DNA of 64,000 nucleotides, taken from NCBI GenBank assembly GCA_018820665.1, contig JAHJNW010000021.1, positions 1 through 64,000 on the forward strand. The letters run 5' to 3'. Position 1 is the first letter of the stretch. Every line of letters begins with the position of its first letter. The translations under genes were made by a program, and so were the position numbers. This DNA is from Alphaproteobacteria bacterium (GTDB taxonomy: Bacteria; Pseudomonadota; Alphaproteobacteria; Caulobacterales; Caulobacteraceae). Shown piece after piece: positions 41,788 to 50,780 of the stretch. The notes below the pieces were generated by a model that did no database searches, was not told the origin of the DNA, and worked only from the letters and a program-made list of their open reading frames with translations.

Positions 41788-42897
41788 TCACCCCGCGATA
41801 CCTTCCGCCGCGAGGGGCGAAAGGAGAGCTTGGTCGAACAGGTCCAGCTGCGGCCTCATCTCCGGCGGAACCCGGAATTTTGTCTCGTCCAGCACATGTC
41901 GCGGGCCATCCAGCCCATAGCGTTTGACCGCTGCCCGGAACCGCGCGGCGATCAGCTCGGCCACCGGCCCGGTCCCCTTCATCCGCTGGTTCCAGTCGGG
42001 ATCGTAATCGCGCCCGCCGCGTGTCTGGCGGATCAGCGACATGACCCGCGCCGCCCGCTCGGGCCGGGCGTCGGCCAGCCACTCGCGGAACAGGTCCTTG
42101 ATCTCCAGCGGCAGGCGCAGCGTCACATACATGGCCGAGGTCGCGCCCGCCTTCGCCGCCGCCTCCAGCACCGATTCCAGCTCATGGTCGTTCAGCCCCG
42201 GGATGACCGGCGCGAACCCGACCCCGACCGGGCATCCCGCCTCGGCCAGCCGGCTGATCGCCTCCAGCCGCTTCGCCGGCGTCGAGGCGCGCGGCTCCAT
42301 CGCCCGGGCGAGGCCCCGGTCGAGGGTGGTGATCGAGACGAAGGCCGAGGCCAGTCCCTCGCGCCCCATCGACCCCAGGATGTCGGCGTCGCGGCCGATC
42401 AGCACCGACTTGGTGATGATGCTGAACGGGTGGCGGAAGCGCTGCATGACTTCGAGAATCGACCGCGTCGATCCCAGCTCGCGCTCGACCGGCTGATAGG
42501 GGTCGGTGTTGCCGCCTATGTGGATGCGCTTGCAGACATATCGCGGCTTGCAGAGTTCCTGCTCCAGCAGACGCGCGGCCCCGGGTTTGAAGAAGATCCG
42601 GCTCTCGAAATCCAGGCCCGGGGATAGGCCCATCCAGGCATGGGACGGACGGGCGTAGCAGTAGATACAGCCATGTTCGCAGCCCTTGTAGGGGTTGATG
42701 GACCGGTCGAAACCGATGTCCGGACTGGTGTTCCTGGCGATGATCGTCCGGGCGTGCTCGGGCGTCAGGGTGGTGCGCAGCGGAGCCGCCCCGGCGTCGT
42801 CGCCGGTCCAGCCATCATCGAAAGCCTCGACCGTCTCCGGTTCGAACCGCCCGGTCGCATTCGACCGCGCCCCCCGTCCCTTCGCCGCTTCAGCCAT
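41788..42897 (-). CDS. PA0069-family radical SAM protein (SplB-related)
   Basis: A 369-residue protein. The radical SAM cluster motif is CEHGCIYCYAR (Cx3Cx2C) near residue 74. Other family blocks are NPYKGCEHGC, HIGGNTDPYQPVE, FSIITKSVLIGRDADIL and GFAPVIPGLNDHE. The family is related to spore photoproduct lyase, which repairs UV thymine lesions, but its substrate is unknown. A LexA box 24 bp upstream overlaps the probable -35, so DNA damage should induce it. The mRNA would have little or no leader. Confidence 0.9.
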   Translation of the reverse strand: MAEAAKGRGARSNATGRFEPETVEAFDDGWTGDDAGAAPLRTTLTPEHARTIIARNTSPDIGFDRSINPYKGCEHGCIYCYARPSHAWMGLSPGLDFESRIFFKPGAARLLEQELCKPRYVCKRIHIGGNTDPYQPVERELGSTRSILEVMQRFRHPFSIITKSVLIGRDADILGSMGREGLASAFVSITTLDRGLARAMEPRASTPAKRLEAISRLAEAGCPVGVGFAPVIPGLNDHELESVLEAAAKAGATSAMYVTLRLPLEIKDLFREWLADARPERAARVMSLIRQTRGGRDYDPDWNQRMKGTGPVAELIAARFRAAVKRYGLDGPRHVLDETKFRVPPEMRPQLDLFDQALLSPLAAEGIAG

Positions 42898-42920
42898 GAG
42901 GGAAGCGTACCGGAGAGACG

Positions 42921-42935
42921 GAACAAAGCAAGAAC
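42921..42935 (-). promoter_or_regulatory. LexA (SOS) box upstream of the radical SAM gene
   Basis: GAAC-AAAGCAA-GAAC on the plus strand, followed by AT. Toward the gene it reads GTTC-TTGCTTT-GTTC. TTGCTT inside the box is a candidate -35, with a TACGCT -10 16 bp away. The box ends 24 bp before the ATG. Confidence 0.8.
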
Positions 42936-42997
42936 ATTTTTCGGAACCCGGACACGCGGCCCGGGCGGCGTTTTGCGGCCAGACCCTGCTGCGCCGA

Positions 42998-43077
42998 GGG
43001 GCTTCGCAAGGCCGCCTGCTTCGCCCGAATGTCCGGAGGGGGGGCCTGACCTGCGAAGCCCGTCAGGGCGAAGCAGG
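42998..43077. repeat. interleaved inverted repeats abutting tRNA-Leu
   Basis: Four arms: GGGCTTCGCAAGG (42999-43011) pairs with CCTGCGAAGCCC (43050-43061, one bulge). CCTGCTTCGCCC (43015-43026) pairs perfectly with GGGCGAAGCAGG (43066-43077). The order A-B-A'-B' is interleaved. The last arm ends one base from the tRNA 3' end. There is no T-run as in a terminator. Confidence 0.75.
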
Positions 43078-43078
43078 A

Positions 43079-43163
43079 TGGTGCGGATGAGAGGACTCGA
43101 ACCTCCACGCCTTGCGGCGCTGGAACCTAAATCCAGTGCGTCTACCAGTTCCGCCACATCCGC
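43079..43163 (-). tRNA. tRNA-Leu(TAG)
   Basis: An 85-nt class II tRNA on the minus strand: acceptor GCGGATG/CATCCGC, discriminator A, encoded CCA, anticodon TAG in ATTTAGG, variable arm CGCCGCAAGGCG and T-arm GGAGGTTCGAGTCCTC. All stems pair. Confidence 0.97.
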
Positions 43164-43319
43164 ATAGGTCCGGTCCGGGTGGTAGGCGGAGCGGCGCTTT
43201 CGGGCAAGTCCCGGACGGCGGCCGGTCGTCGGCGAACGGAGAAATGCGCCAAACCGGCTGGCCAATCCGTTCACCATGTGGATAGTTGCGCGCCTCAAAC
43301 GGGGTTGAGGGGAATCCGA

Positions 43320-44795
43320 ATGGCGAACAGCGCGAGCTCGATGCAGGGCTTTTACGACGGCGTGACCAACGTCAGCGACTTCATCTGGGGCGGCACCTGG
43401 CACGGGGAGCAGGTCCTGCTGTTCCCGCCGATGGTCGTCATCCTGCTGGGCGTCGGCATCTGGATCATGATCGGCCTGCGCTTCTATCCGATCACCCATC
43501 TGGGTCAGGCCTTCGCCGGGCTGTTCGCGCGCAACACCGGCAAGGAAAAGGGCGAGATCTCGCCGTTCGCCGCCCTGTCCACCGCCCTGTCGGGCCAGGT
43601 CGGCACCGGCAACCTCGCCGGCGTCGCCACCGCCATCACCCTCGGCGGCCCGGGCGCCCTGTTCTGGATGTGGGTCACCGCCCTGATCGGCATGTCCCTG
43701 GCCTTCGCCGAGGGCTCCCTCGCCATCCGCTTCCGCGAGAAGGGGCCCGACGGCCAATATCGCGGCGGCCCGATGAATTACATCCGCAACGGCCTTGGCA
43801 AGAAATGGGGCTGGCTGGCGGTTGTCTTCTGCATTGGCCTGCTGTTCTCATCGATCGCCACCGGCAACATGATCCAGGCCAACTCCTTCGCCGACTCCTT
43901 CAGCGGCCTGACCGGCCTGCCGGAATGGGGTTCGGGCATCGTGGTCGCGGTGGCCGTGTTCGCGGTGATCATCGGCGGCATCAAGTCGATCGGCGCCATC
44001 GCCGAGAAGATCGTGCCGGTCATGGCCCTGGTCTATCTGCTGATGGCCTTCATCGCCCTGGCGCTGAACTTCACCGCCATCCCGGGGGCCTTCGCCACCA
44101 TCTTCGAGAGCGCCTTCACCGGCCACGCCGCCGCCGGCGGCTTCGTCGGCGCGGGCATGATCCTCGCCATCCGCTCCGGCGTCGCCCGCGGCCTGTTCTC
44201 CAACGAGGCCGGCCAGGGCTCGACCCCGATCGCCCACGCCGTGGCCCAGACCGACGATCCCGCCCGCCAGGGCCGGTTCGCCATGATGGGCACCTTCATC
44301 GACACCATCATCATCTGCACGGCCACCGGCCTGGTCATGCTGGCGGTGCAGGGGGCCTTCCCCCACACCGGCGCCGACGGCGCCGTGGTGATGCAGAACA
44401 CCGTCTGGACCTCGGACCTGCGCGGCTTCGCCATGACCGAGGCGGCCTATGCGACGGCCTTCCCGATGATCCTGTTCGGCACGGTGACCCTCGGCGGCCT
44501 CGTCGCCTCGATCGCCCTGATCCTGTTCGTCTTCACCACCCTGATCACCTGGGGCTACTATGGCGAGCGGGCCGCGACCTATCTGTTCGGCATGAAGCTG
44601 GCCATTCCGTTCCGCCTCTTCTGGGTGGTGATGATCTTTGTCGGGTCCTTCCAGGAGATCGAGCTGGTCTGGCGTCTCGGCGACATCGCCAACGCCGCCA
44701 TGGCCCTGCCCAACCTGATCGCCCTGGCCCTGTTGTCGGGGGTCGTCTTCGCCCTTGCGCGCGGCGACCGGACCGCCGGCAAGGATCACGACTAA
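43320..44795 (+). CDS. sodium:alanine symporter (AGCS family)
   Basis: A 491-residue inner-membrane protein of about 11 helices. Family blocks: SPFAALSTALSGQVGTGNLAGVATAITLGGPGALFWMW, in pieces, then GGPMNYIRNGLG, and GVARGLFSNEAGQGSTPIAHA. It imports alanine or glycine with sodium. The ATG at 43320 has GAGGGG about nine bases upstream; a longer in-frame extension has no site. It is followed by a strong terminator and a second sodium-coupled transporter. Confidence 0.93.
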   Translation: MANSASSMQGFYDGVTNVSDFIWGGTWHGEQVLLFPPMVVILLGVGIWIMIGLRFYPITHLGQAFAGLFARNTGKEKGEISPFAALSTALSGQVGTGNLAGVATAITLGGPGALFWMWVTALIGMSLAFAEGSLAIRFREKGPDGQYRGGPMNYIRNGLGKKWGWLAVVFCIGLLFSSIATGNMIQANSFADSFSGLTGLPEWGSGIVVAVAVFAVIIGGIKSIGAIAEKIVPVMALVYLLMAFIALALNFTAIPGAFATIFESAFTGHAAAGGFVGAGMILAIRSGVARGLFSNEAGQGSTPIAHAVAQTDDPARQGRFAMMGTFIDTIIICTATGLVMLAVQGAFPHTGADGAVVMQNTVWTSDLRGFAMTEAAYATAFPMILFGTVTLGGLVASIALILFVFTTLITWGYYGERAATYLFGMKLAIPFRLFWVVMIFVGSFQEIELVWRLGDIANAAMALPNLIALALLSGVVFALARGDRTAGKDHD

Positions 44796-44803
44796 TCAGC
44801 CAC

Positions 44804-44835
44804 GCCCGGGCCGTTCGCGGCCCGGGCCTTTATTC
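44804..44835 (+). terminator. intrinsic terminator after the AGCS transporter
   Basis: GCCCGGGCCG and CGGCCCGGGC form a perfect 10-bp stem with a TTCG tetraloop, then CTTTATT. It is nine bases after the stop. Confidence 0.9.
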
Positions 44836-44910
44836 GACGGGTGCAACTCGCCGCGCCTTCACATGAGAGGCGGCCGGTCCTGATCGTGTCGCCCGCAAGG
44901 GAGTAGACAG

Positions 44911-46344
44911 TTGGCAGGAAACATCTCGGCGCCGGGTCAGGCGCGCTGGTCCTCGAAGGCCGCCTTCATCCTCGCGGCCACCGGCTCGGCCGTCGGCCTC
45001 GGCAATCTCTGGCGCTTCCCGACCGAGGCCGGCAGCAACGGCGGCGGCGCCTTCGTGCTGCTCTACATCCTCTGCGTCGTCCTGATCGCCCTGCCGCTGC
45101 TGCTGGCCGAGAGCCTGATCGGCCGCCACGGCCAGCGCTCGACCATCACCAGCGCCTCCTATCTGGCGCGCCAGTCGGGGGCCAGTCCGGCCTGGAGCCT
45201 GCTGGCGATCGTCGGCCTGATCGCCAACACCGCCATCCTGACCTTCTACTGCGTCGTCGCCGGCTGGGTGATCTATTTCGTCGGGACCAGCGCGGCTGAT
45301 CTGGTCGGCGCGATCAGCGGCGGAGAGCCGCTGCGGGGCGCCTATGGCGAGCAGGCGGTCGAACAGATCCAGCAGATGATGCCGACCCTGTTCGCCGATC
45401 CGGTCCTGCTGGTCGGTCTGCAACTGGCCTTCGTCGTCATCACCGTCTGGATCGTCGCCCGCGGCGTCAAGGGCGGCATCGAGGTGGCGGCCACCTGGCT
45501 GATGCCGGCCTTCTTCTTTCTGCTGATCGGCATCACCGTCTATGCGGCCATCATCGGTGATTTCGCCGCGGCCCTGGCCTTCCTGTTCACCCCCGACTTC
45601 GAGCGCGCGCTGGAGCCGGGCGTGCTCAGCTCGGCCCTCGGCCAGGCCTTCTTCTCGCTCAGCCTCGGCGGCGGGGCCATGATCGCCTACGGGGCCTATG
45701 CCTCGCGCGACACCAACCTGGCCCAGACCTCGGGCATGATCGCCTTCGCCGACACCGGCGTGGCCATCATCGCCGGCCTCGCCATCTTCCCGATCGTGTT
45801 CAGCGTCGGGATGGAGCCGAATGCCGGCCCGACCCTGATGTTCCAGACCATGCCGGCGGCCTTCCACGCCATGCCCGGCGGCGCCATCGTCGGTCTCGCC
45901 TTCTTCATCCTCGCCCTGTTCGCCGCGCTGACGTCCTCGGTCTCACTGCTCGAGATTTCGGTCGGCTGGATCACGGAAAAGTTCGGCGTTTCGCGCGTCA
46001 AGGCCGCGGTCGGCATGGGCGTGCTGATCTTCCTGATCGGCCTGCTGTCGGCCCTGTCGTTCAATGTTCTGGCTGATCAGCGGCCGCTCGCCTTCGTTCA
46101 GGGCTTCGAGACCGCCACCTGGTTCGACGCCATCGACGGCGTCACCGGCCGGCTGCTGCTGCCGCTCTCCGGCCTGATCACGGCCGTTTTCATCGGCTGG
46201 GTCGCCGACCGCAAACTGGTCAACGCCGAAACCGGTCTGAGCGGCGGCGGCCTCGCCGCCTGGCGCTTCCTCGTCGCCTGGCTGTGTCCGCTGGCGGTGT
46301 TCGCCATCCTCGTCATCGGCCTGTTCCCGCAGCTGCTGGGATAG
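44911..46344 (+). CDS. sodium-dependent transporter (NSS/SNF family)
   Basis: A 477-residue protein with about 11-12 helices. The NSS signature WSSKAAFILAATGSAVGLGNLWRFP, as blocks, opens the protein and is the sodium-binding unwound helix 1. GGGAFVLLYILCVVLIALPLLLAE and FFSLSLGGGAMIAYGAYA are also typical. It takes up amino acids or related amines. The start is a TTG with AAGGGAG about seven bases upstream. Confidence 0.92.
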   Translation: MAGNISAPGQARWSSKAAFILAATGSAVGLGNLWRFPTEAGSNGGGAFVLLYILCVVLIALPLLLAESLIGRHGQRSTITSASYLARQSGASPAWSLLAIVGLIANTAILTFYCVVAGWVIYFVGTSAADLVGAISGGEPLRGAYGEQAVEQIQQMMPTLFADPVLLVGLQLAFVVITVWIVARGVKGGIEVAATWLMPAFFFLLIGITVYAAIIGDFAAALAFLFTPDFERALEPGVLSSALGQAFFSLSLGGGAMIAYGAYASRDTNLAQTSGMIAFADTGVAIIAGLAIFPIVFSVGMEPNAGPTLMFQTMPAAFHAMPGGAIVGLAFFILALFAALTSSVSLLEISVGWITEKFGVSRVKAAVGMGVLIFLIGLLSALSFNVLADQRPLAFVQGFETATWFDAIDGVTGRLLLPLSGLITAVFIGWVADRKLVNAETGLSGGGLAAWRFLVAWLCPLAVFAILVIGLFPQLLG

Positions 46345-46365
46345 GATCGGACGGCTCGAACAGAA

Positions 46366-46397
46366 AACGGCCCGGACGCGAGTCCGGGCCGTTTTTT
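46366..46397 (+). terminator. intrinsic terminator after the NSS transporter
   Basis: AACGGCCCGGAC and GTCCGGGCCGTT form a 12-bp stem with a GCGA tetraloop, ending in TTTTTTGTT. It is 21 bases after the stop. Confidence 0.93.
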
Positions 46398-46480
46398 GTT
46401 GGGCGATCAGCGGGCCGCGCCGGCTCCCTCCAACCCGCATGACGGGGCGGGCGTGGGGCAGGGCGCGCACCGGAATTGAG

Positions 46481-46508
46481 AAAGGCCCGGGCAACCGCCC
46501 GGGCCTTT
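46481..46508 (-). terminator. intrinsic terminator for the APC transporter
   Basis: AAAGGCCCGGGC and GCCCGGGCCTTT form a perfect 12-bp stem with an AACC loop. Symmetrical T-ends make it work in both directions. It lies 25 bp past the stop of the minus-strand permease. Confidence 0.85.
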
Positions 46509-46533
46509 CCTGTCCGACGCCGATGGTCCGGCG

Positions 46534-48213
46534 TCAGTCGTCCTTCTGATTGTCCACGCCGCTGCCGAAGGCCTCGGCCGGGGTCGACATCGTGGTCTCC
46601 TCGGTGATGTCGATGCCCTTGGCCAGCTTCGAATGCCAGAAGCCGTAGGCGGCGTAGATCACGGCGCCGACAGCCGCGTAGCAGCCGAGGATGGTCAGCG
46701 GCAGCGGATTGCCGTCCATCGCGTGCTGGATCATCGGCCAGAAGTTGAAGGCCGCCAGCGACAGGCAGGCGAGGATGCCGGCGACGGCGGTGGCGATGCC
46801 GCCCGGCACCTTGAACGGGCGCTCCATCTCCGGATGCTTGATGCGCAGGAAGATCACGCTCAGGCAGACGATCGAGAAGGCCACGGCCGTGCCCAGCGAC
46901 ACCAGGTCGCCGAGGATCGAGATGGGCAGGAAGGACGCCGCCACGGCGATCAGGACGCCCAGCAGGATGGTGCCGATCCACGGGGTGCGGAACTTCGGAT
47001 GGATGACGGCGAAGGCGCGCGGCAGCAGGCCGTCGCGGGCCATGGTGTAGAAGATCCGCGTCTGGCCGTAGCACAGCACCAGCATGACCGAGGACAGGCC
47101 GGTGATGGCGCCGATCTTGATCAGGAAGCTGATCAGGTTCAGCGGGCTGCCGTCCGGAGTCATGAGCGGCGTGTCGGCCCATTCCAGACCCATGCGGTCG
47201 ATGGCGACCGCCACCGGCGCCGGACTGGCCAGCTCGAGATAGGGCACCACGCCGGTCATGACCGCCGCGACGGCCATGTAGATCAGGGTGCAGACGACCA
47301 GGGCGCCGAGGATGCCGACGGGCACGTCCTTGGACGGGTTCTTGGCCTCGGCCGCCGCGGTCGAGACCGCTTCAAAGCCGACATAGGCGAAGAAGATGAT
47401 CGAGGCCCCGCGCAGGATGCCGCTGCCGCCATATTCGCCGAACTTGCCGGTCGTGTTCTCCGGGATGAAGGGCACCCAGTTGGCCGGGTTGATGTACTGG
47501 ATCCCCACCGCGATGAAGGTCAGCAGCACGACGATCTTGATCATCACGATGATGTTGTTGATCGAGGCCGACTCGCTGACGCCCAGCACCAGCAGGCTGC
47601 AGACCGCGGCGATGCCGACGGCGGCGACCAGGTTGAAGGTGCCGGTCAGCGGGAAGCTGGCGACTCCCGCGTCCGAGGTCACGGCCTGGATCAACGGCGT
47701 GGCCCAGGAGGGACCTTCGCCGCCCGCATACTGGATCATCGGGAACAGGCCGTCGGCCACCCCGAAGTCGCGCAGGATCGACACCACATAGCCGGACCAG
47801 CCGACCGCCACGGTCGAGGCCGCGACGCCGTATTCCAGCACCAGCAGCCAGCCCATGATCCAGGCGAAGACCTCGCCCAGGGTGCCATAGGCATAGGTAT
47901 AGGCCGAGCCGGACACCGGCATGGTCGAGGCCAGTTCGGCGTAGCACAGCCCGGCGAGACCGCAGGCGATGCCGGCGACGACGAAGCTGAGCATGATGGC
48001 CGGACCCGCATGGGCCGCGGCGACCTGTCCGGTCAGGACGAAGATGCCGGCGCCGATGATGGCGCCGATGCCCAGACTCATCAGATTGATGGGGCCCAGC
48101 GATCGCTTCAGCTCGCTCTTGGCGGCCTCCTTCTGGATCTGGGCGACGGATTTCTTGAGGAAGAGCCGGTTCCCCGGCGGGCGACCCGCAACGGCCATTG
48201 ATGTCTTGTCCAA
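46534..48213 (-). CDS. amino acid permease (APC superfamily, cationic amino acid type)
   Basis: A 559-residue protein with 12-14 helices. APC helix 1 is SLGIGAIIGAGIFVLTG near residue 50; FSFVVAGIACGLAGLCYAELASTMPVSGSAYTY is the next typical region, seen as LCYAELASTMPVSGSAYTYAY. SIIFFAYVGFEAVSTAAAEAKNP is characteristic of CAT-type importers. The TTG start at 48213 has AGGGAGG about nine bases upstream; an ATG at 48198 is an alternative. With the two sodium transporters, the region gives the cell strong amino-acid uptake. Confidence 0.92.
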   Translation of the reverse strand: MDKTSMAVAGRPPGNRLFLKKSVAQIQKEAAKSELKRSLGPINLMSLGIGAIIGAGIFVLTGQVAAAHAGPAIMLSFVVAGIACGLAGLCYAELASTMPVSGSAYTYAYGTLGEVFAWIMGWLLVLEYGVAASTVAVGWSGYVVSILRDFGVADGLFPMIQYAGGEGPSWATPLIQAVTSDAGVASFPLTGTFNLVAAVGIAAVCSLLVLGVSESASINNIIVMIKIVVLLTFIAVGIQYINPANWVPFIPENTTGKFGEYGGSGILRGASIIFFAYVGFEAVSTAAAEAKNPSKDVPVGILGALVVCTLIYMAVAAVMTGVVPYLELASPAPVAVAIDRMGLEWADTPLMTPDGSPLNLISFLIKIGAITGLSSVMLVLCYGQTRIFYTMARDGLLPRAFAVIHPKFRTPWIGTILLGVLIAVAASFLPISILGDLVSLGTAVAFSIVCLSVIFLRIKHPEMERPFKVPGGIATAVAGILACLSLAAFNFWPMIQHAMDGNPLPLTILGCYAAVGAVIYAAYGFWHSKLAKGIDITEETTMSTPAEAFGSGVDNQKDD

Positions 48214-48352
48214 CCGTGCGCCCCTCCCTTGAGTCGGCCGACCACGACAGCGCGACGTTTAGGCGCGCCCTCTTGGCTGTCAACGGAGCAATTTCCGGTC
48301 AGCCGTCGGACACGGCTTTCCCCTGTCGTCGACGGCCGATAGACCGCTGACG

Positions 48353-50776
48353 ATGCTGCCGATCCACGCCGTTCTGGAGCCGTTGAAGGCCGCGCTTGCG
48401 GCGGGGAGCGTCGCCGTGCTCGCGGCCCCGCCGGGGGCCGGCAAGACGACGGTCGTGCCGCTGGCCCTGCTGGACCAGCCGTGGCTTAACGGCGGCAGGA
48501 TTCTGGTGCTGGAGCCCCGACGGCTGGCGGCGCGCGCGGCGGCCGAGCGCATGGCCTCCACCCTCGGCGAGAAAGCCGGCGAGACCGTCGGCTACCGCAC
48601 CCGCTTGCAGAGCCGCATCGGGCCCGCGACCCGCATCGAGGTGATCACCGAGGGGGTCTTCACGCGGATGATCCTCGACGATCCCGCCCTAGAGGGCGTC
48701 GGCGCGGTCCTGTTCGACGAATTCCACGAGCGCAGTCTCGACGCCGACCTCGGCCTGGCCCTGGCGCGCGAGGCCCAGGGCCTGCTGCGCGACGACCTGC
48801 GGATCGTCGTCATGTCGGCCACCCTCGACATCGCCGGCGTCGCCCGACTGCTGCAAGACGCCCCGGTGATCGAAGCCGAGGGCCGGATGTTCCCGGTCGA
48901 GACCCGCCACCTCGGCCGCAACGCCGCCGAACGGTTCGAGGACGCCATGGCCCGCGCGGTCCTGCAGGCGCTGGGCGAGCAGACCGGCTCGGTGCTGGCC
49001 TTCCTGCCGGGGCAGGGCGAGATCCATCGCACCGCCCAGCGTCTGGCCGAGCGCCTGCGCGACCCCGCCGTCGACGTCGTCCCGCTGTATGGCGCGCTCG
49101 ACAAGGCGGTGCAGGACCGCGCCATCGAACCGGCGGCGCCCGGCCGCCGCAAGGTCGTGCTGGCCACCTCGGTGGCCGAGACCAGCCTGACCATCGAGGG
49201 CGTGCGCGTGGTGATCGACGGCGGCCTGTCCCGCGTGCCCAGGTTCGAACCGTCGAGCGGCCTGACCCGGCTGGTCACCGTTCGCGTCAGCCGCTCCTCG
49301 GCCGAGCAGCGCCGCGGCCGGGCCGGGCGCACCGAACCGGGCGTCTGCTACCGGCTGTGGGACGAGGAGGCCACGCGCGGCCTCGTCCCCCATCAGCGGC
49401 CGGAAATCCTTGAAGCCGACCTGACCGCCTTCGCCCTCGACCTCGCCCGCTGGGGCGCGCGGATCACGGAGGGCCTCGCCCTGCTGGACCAGCCGCCGGC
49501 CGGCGCCTTCGCCGAGGCTCGCAAGACGTTGCGCCGCCTCGACGCCCTCGACGAAACGGGCGGCCTGACCGACCACGGCCGTCGCCTGACCCGCATCCCC
49601 CTGCCGCCGCGTCTGGCCCATATGATCGCCGTCGCCGCCGACGCAGGCGACGCCGCCCTCGGCGCCCGCATCGCCGCCGTGCTGTCCGAGCCGGGGCTCG
49701 GCGGAAACGATCCCGACCTGCGCGAGCGCCTGCGCAGCCTCGATCGTGACCGGTCCCAGCGCGCCCGCGACGCCGCCAAACTGACCGACCGCTGGGCCCG
49801 CGCCGCCGGGGGCGAGCAGGGGGGCGAGTCCGACCCCGGCGCCCTGCTGGCCGAGGCCTTCCCCGAGCGCGTGGCCAAAGCCCGCGGCAAGCCGGGCGAG
49901 TTCCTGCTGGCATCGGGCCGCGGCGCCTTCCTCGATCCGACGGACCTGCTGGCGCGCGAGCCGTGGCTGGCGGTGGCCGAACTGGGCGGCGGAGACGCCC
50001 GCGACCGCATCCGCCTCGCCGCGCCGCTCGACCCGGCCGCCCTCGAACACCGCCTCGAGATCGAGGACCGCCTGACCCGCGAACCGTCCGGCCGGATGGT
50101 CCTGCGCCGCATCCGCCGCATCGGCGCCATCGTCGTCGACGAAAAGATCGTCGGTGCCCCGGACCGGAGCCAGATCACCGCCGCCCTGAAGACCGAGGTC
50201 GAACGCGACGGTCTCAAGGCCCTGCGTTGGGGCGACCGCGCCTCGGCCCTGCGCGCCCGGCTGGCCTTTCTGCGCGGCCTCGACGACGCCTGGCCCGACG
50301 TCTCCGACTCGGGCCTCGCCGTCGACCGCGAAACCTGGCTGTGGCCGCTGCTGGACGGCGTCCAGTCGCTGGAGGCCATTCCCGACGCCGCCCTCGAACA
50401 GGGCCTGCGCGCCCTGATCCCGTGGGACCGCCAGCGCGCCCTCGACGAGCTCGCCCCGGCCCGGCTGGAGACCCCGCTCGGCTCGGCCGCCATCGACTAC
50501 GCCGCCGACGGCGGGCCGCGCGTCGACATCCGCGTGCAGGAGCTGTTCGGCGTCACCGCCCATCCGGCCGTCGGCGGCGGCCGCGTCCCGCTGACCCTCG
50601 CCCTGCTGTCGCCGGCCCGCCGTCCGGTGCAGGTGACGAAGGACCTGCCCGGCTTCTGGGCCGGCAGCTGGGCCGCCGTCCGCGCCGACATGCGCGGCCG
50701 CTACCCGCGCCACCCGTGGCCGGAAGACCCGACGCAGGCCGAGCCGACGTCGCGCGCCAAGCCGCGCGGGACCTGA
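48353..50776 (+). CDS. hrpB: ATP-dependent RNA helicase HrpB
   Basis: An 807-residue DEAH-box helicase. Motif I APPGAGKTTVVPL (about 25-37), Ia EPRRLAARAAA, II DEFHERSLDADLGLALA, III VMSATLD, VI QRRGRAGRTEPGVCYRLW. The HrpB-specific C-terminal domain (WPLLDGVQSLEAIPDAALEQGL, and RVPLTLALLSPARRPVQVTKDLPGFW, in blocks) is complete. Found widely in Gram-negative bacteria; the RNA target is poorly defined. The gene ends four bases before the opposing peptidase stop. Confidence 0.95.
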   Translation: MLPIHAVLEPLKAALAAGSVAVLAAPPGAGKTTVVPLALLDQPWLNGGRILVLEPRRLAARAAAERMASTLGEKAGETVGYRTRLQSRIGPATRIEVITEGVFTRMILDDPALEGVGAVLFDEFHERSLDADLGLALAREAQGLLRDDLRIVVMSATLDIAGVARLLQDAPVIEAEGRMFPVETRHLGRNAAERFEDAMARAVLQALGEQTGSVLAFLPGQGEIHRTAQRLAERLRDPAVDVVPLYGALDKAVQDRAIEPAAPGRRKVVLATSVAETSLTIEGVRVVIDGGLSRVPRFEPSSGLTRLVTVRVSRSSAEQRRGRAGRTEPGVCYRLWDEEATRGLVPHQRPEILEADLTAFALDLARWGARITEGLALLDQPPAGAFAEARKTLRRLDALDETGGLTDHGRRLTRIPLPPRLAHMIAVAADAGDAALGARIAAVLSEPGLGGNDPDLRERLRSLDRDRSQRARDAAKLTDRWARAAGGEQGGESDPGALLAEAFPERVAKARGKPGEFLLASGRGAFLDPTDLLAREPWLAVAELGGGDARDRIRLAAPLDPAALEHRLEIEDRLTREPSGRMVLRRIRRIGAIVVDEKIVGAPDRSQITAALKTEVERDGLKALRWGDRASALRARLAFLRGLDDAWPDVSDSGLAVDRETWLWPLLDGVQSLEAIPDAALEQGLRALIPWDRQRALDELAPARLETPLGSAAIDYAADGGPRVDIRVQELFGVTAHPAVGGGRVPLTLALLSPARRPVQVTKDLPGFWAGSWAAVRADMRGRYPRHPWPEDPTQAEPTSRAKPRGT

Positions 50777-50780
50777 CGCC

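Noticed and set aside
42998-43163. phage or island attachment site at tRNA-Leu
   Set aside because: No integrase, no duplicated tRNA end and no foreign genes nearby; the repeats are better described as a structured element.
46633-48201. 522-codon open frame opposite the APC permease
   Set aside because: The minus strand gives a full APC transporter with correct helices; the plus frame is Asp/His/Arg-rich filler.
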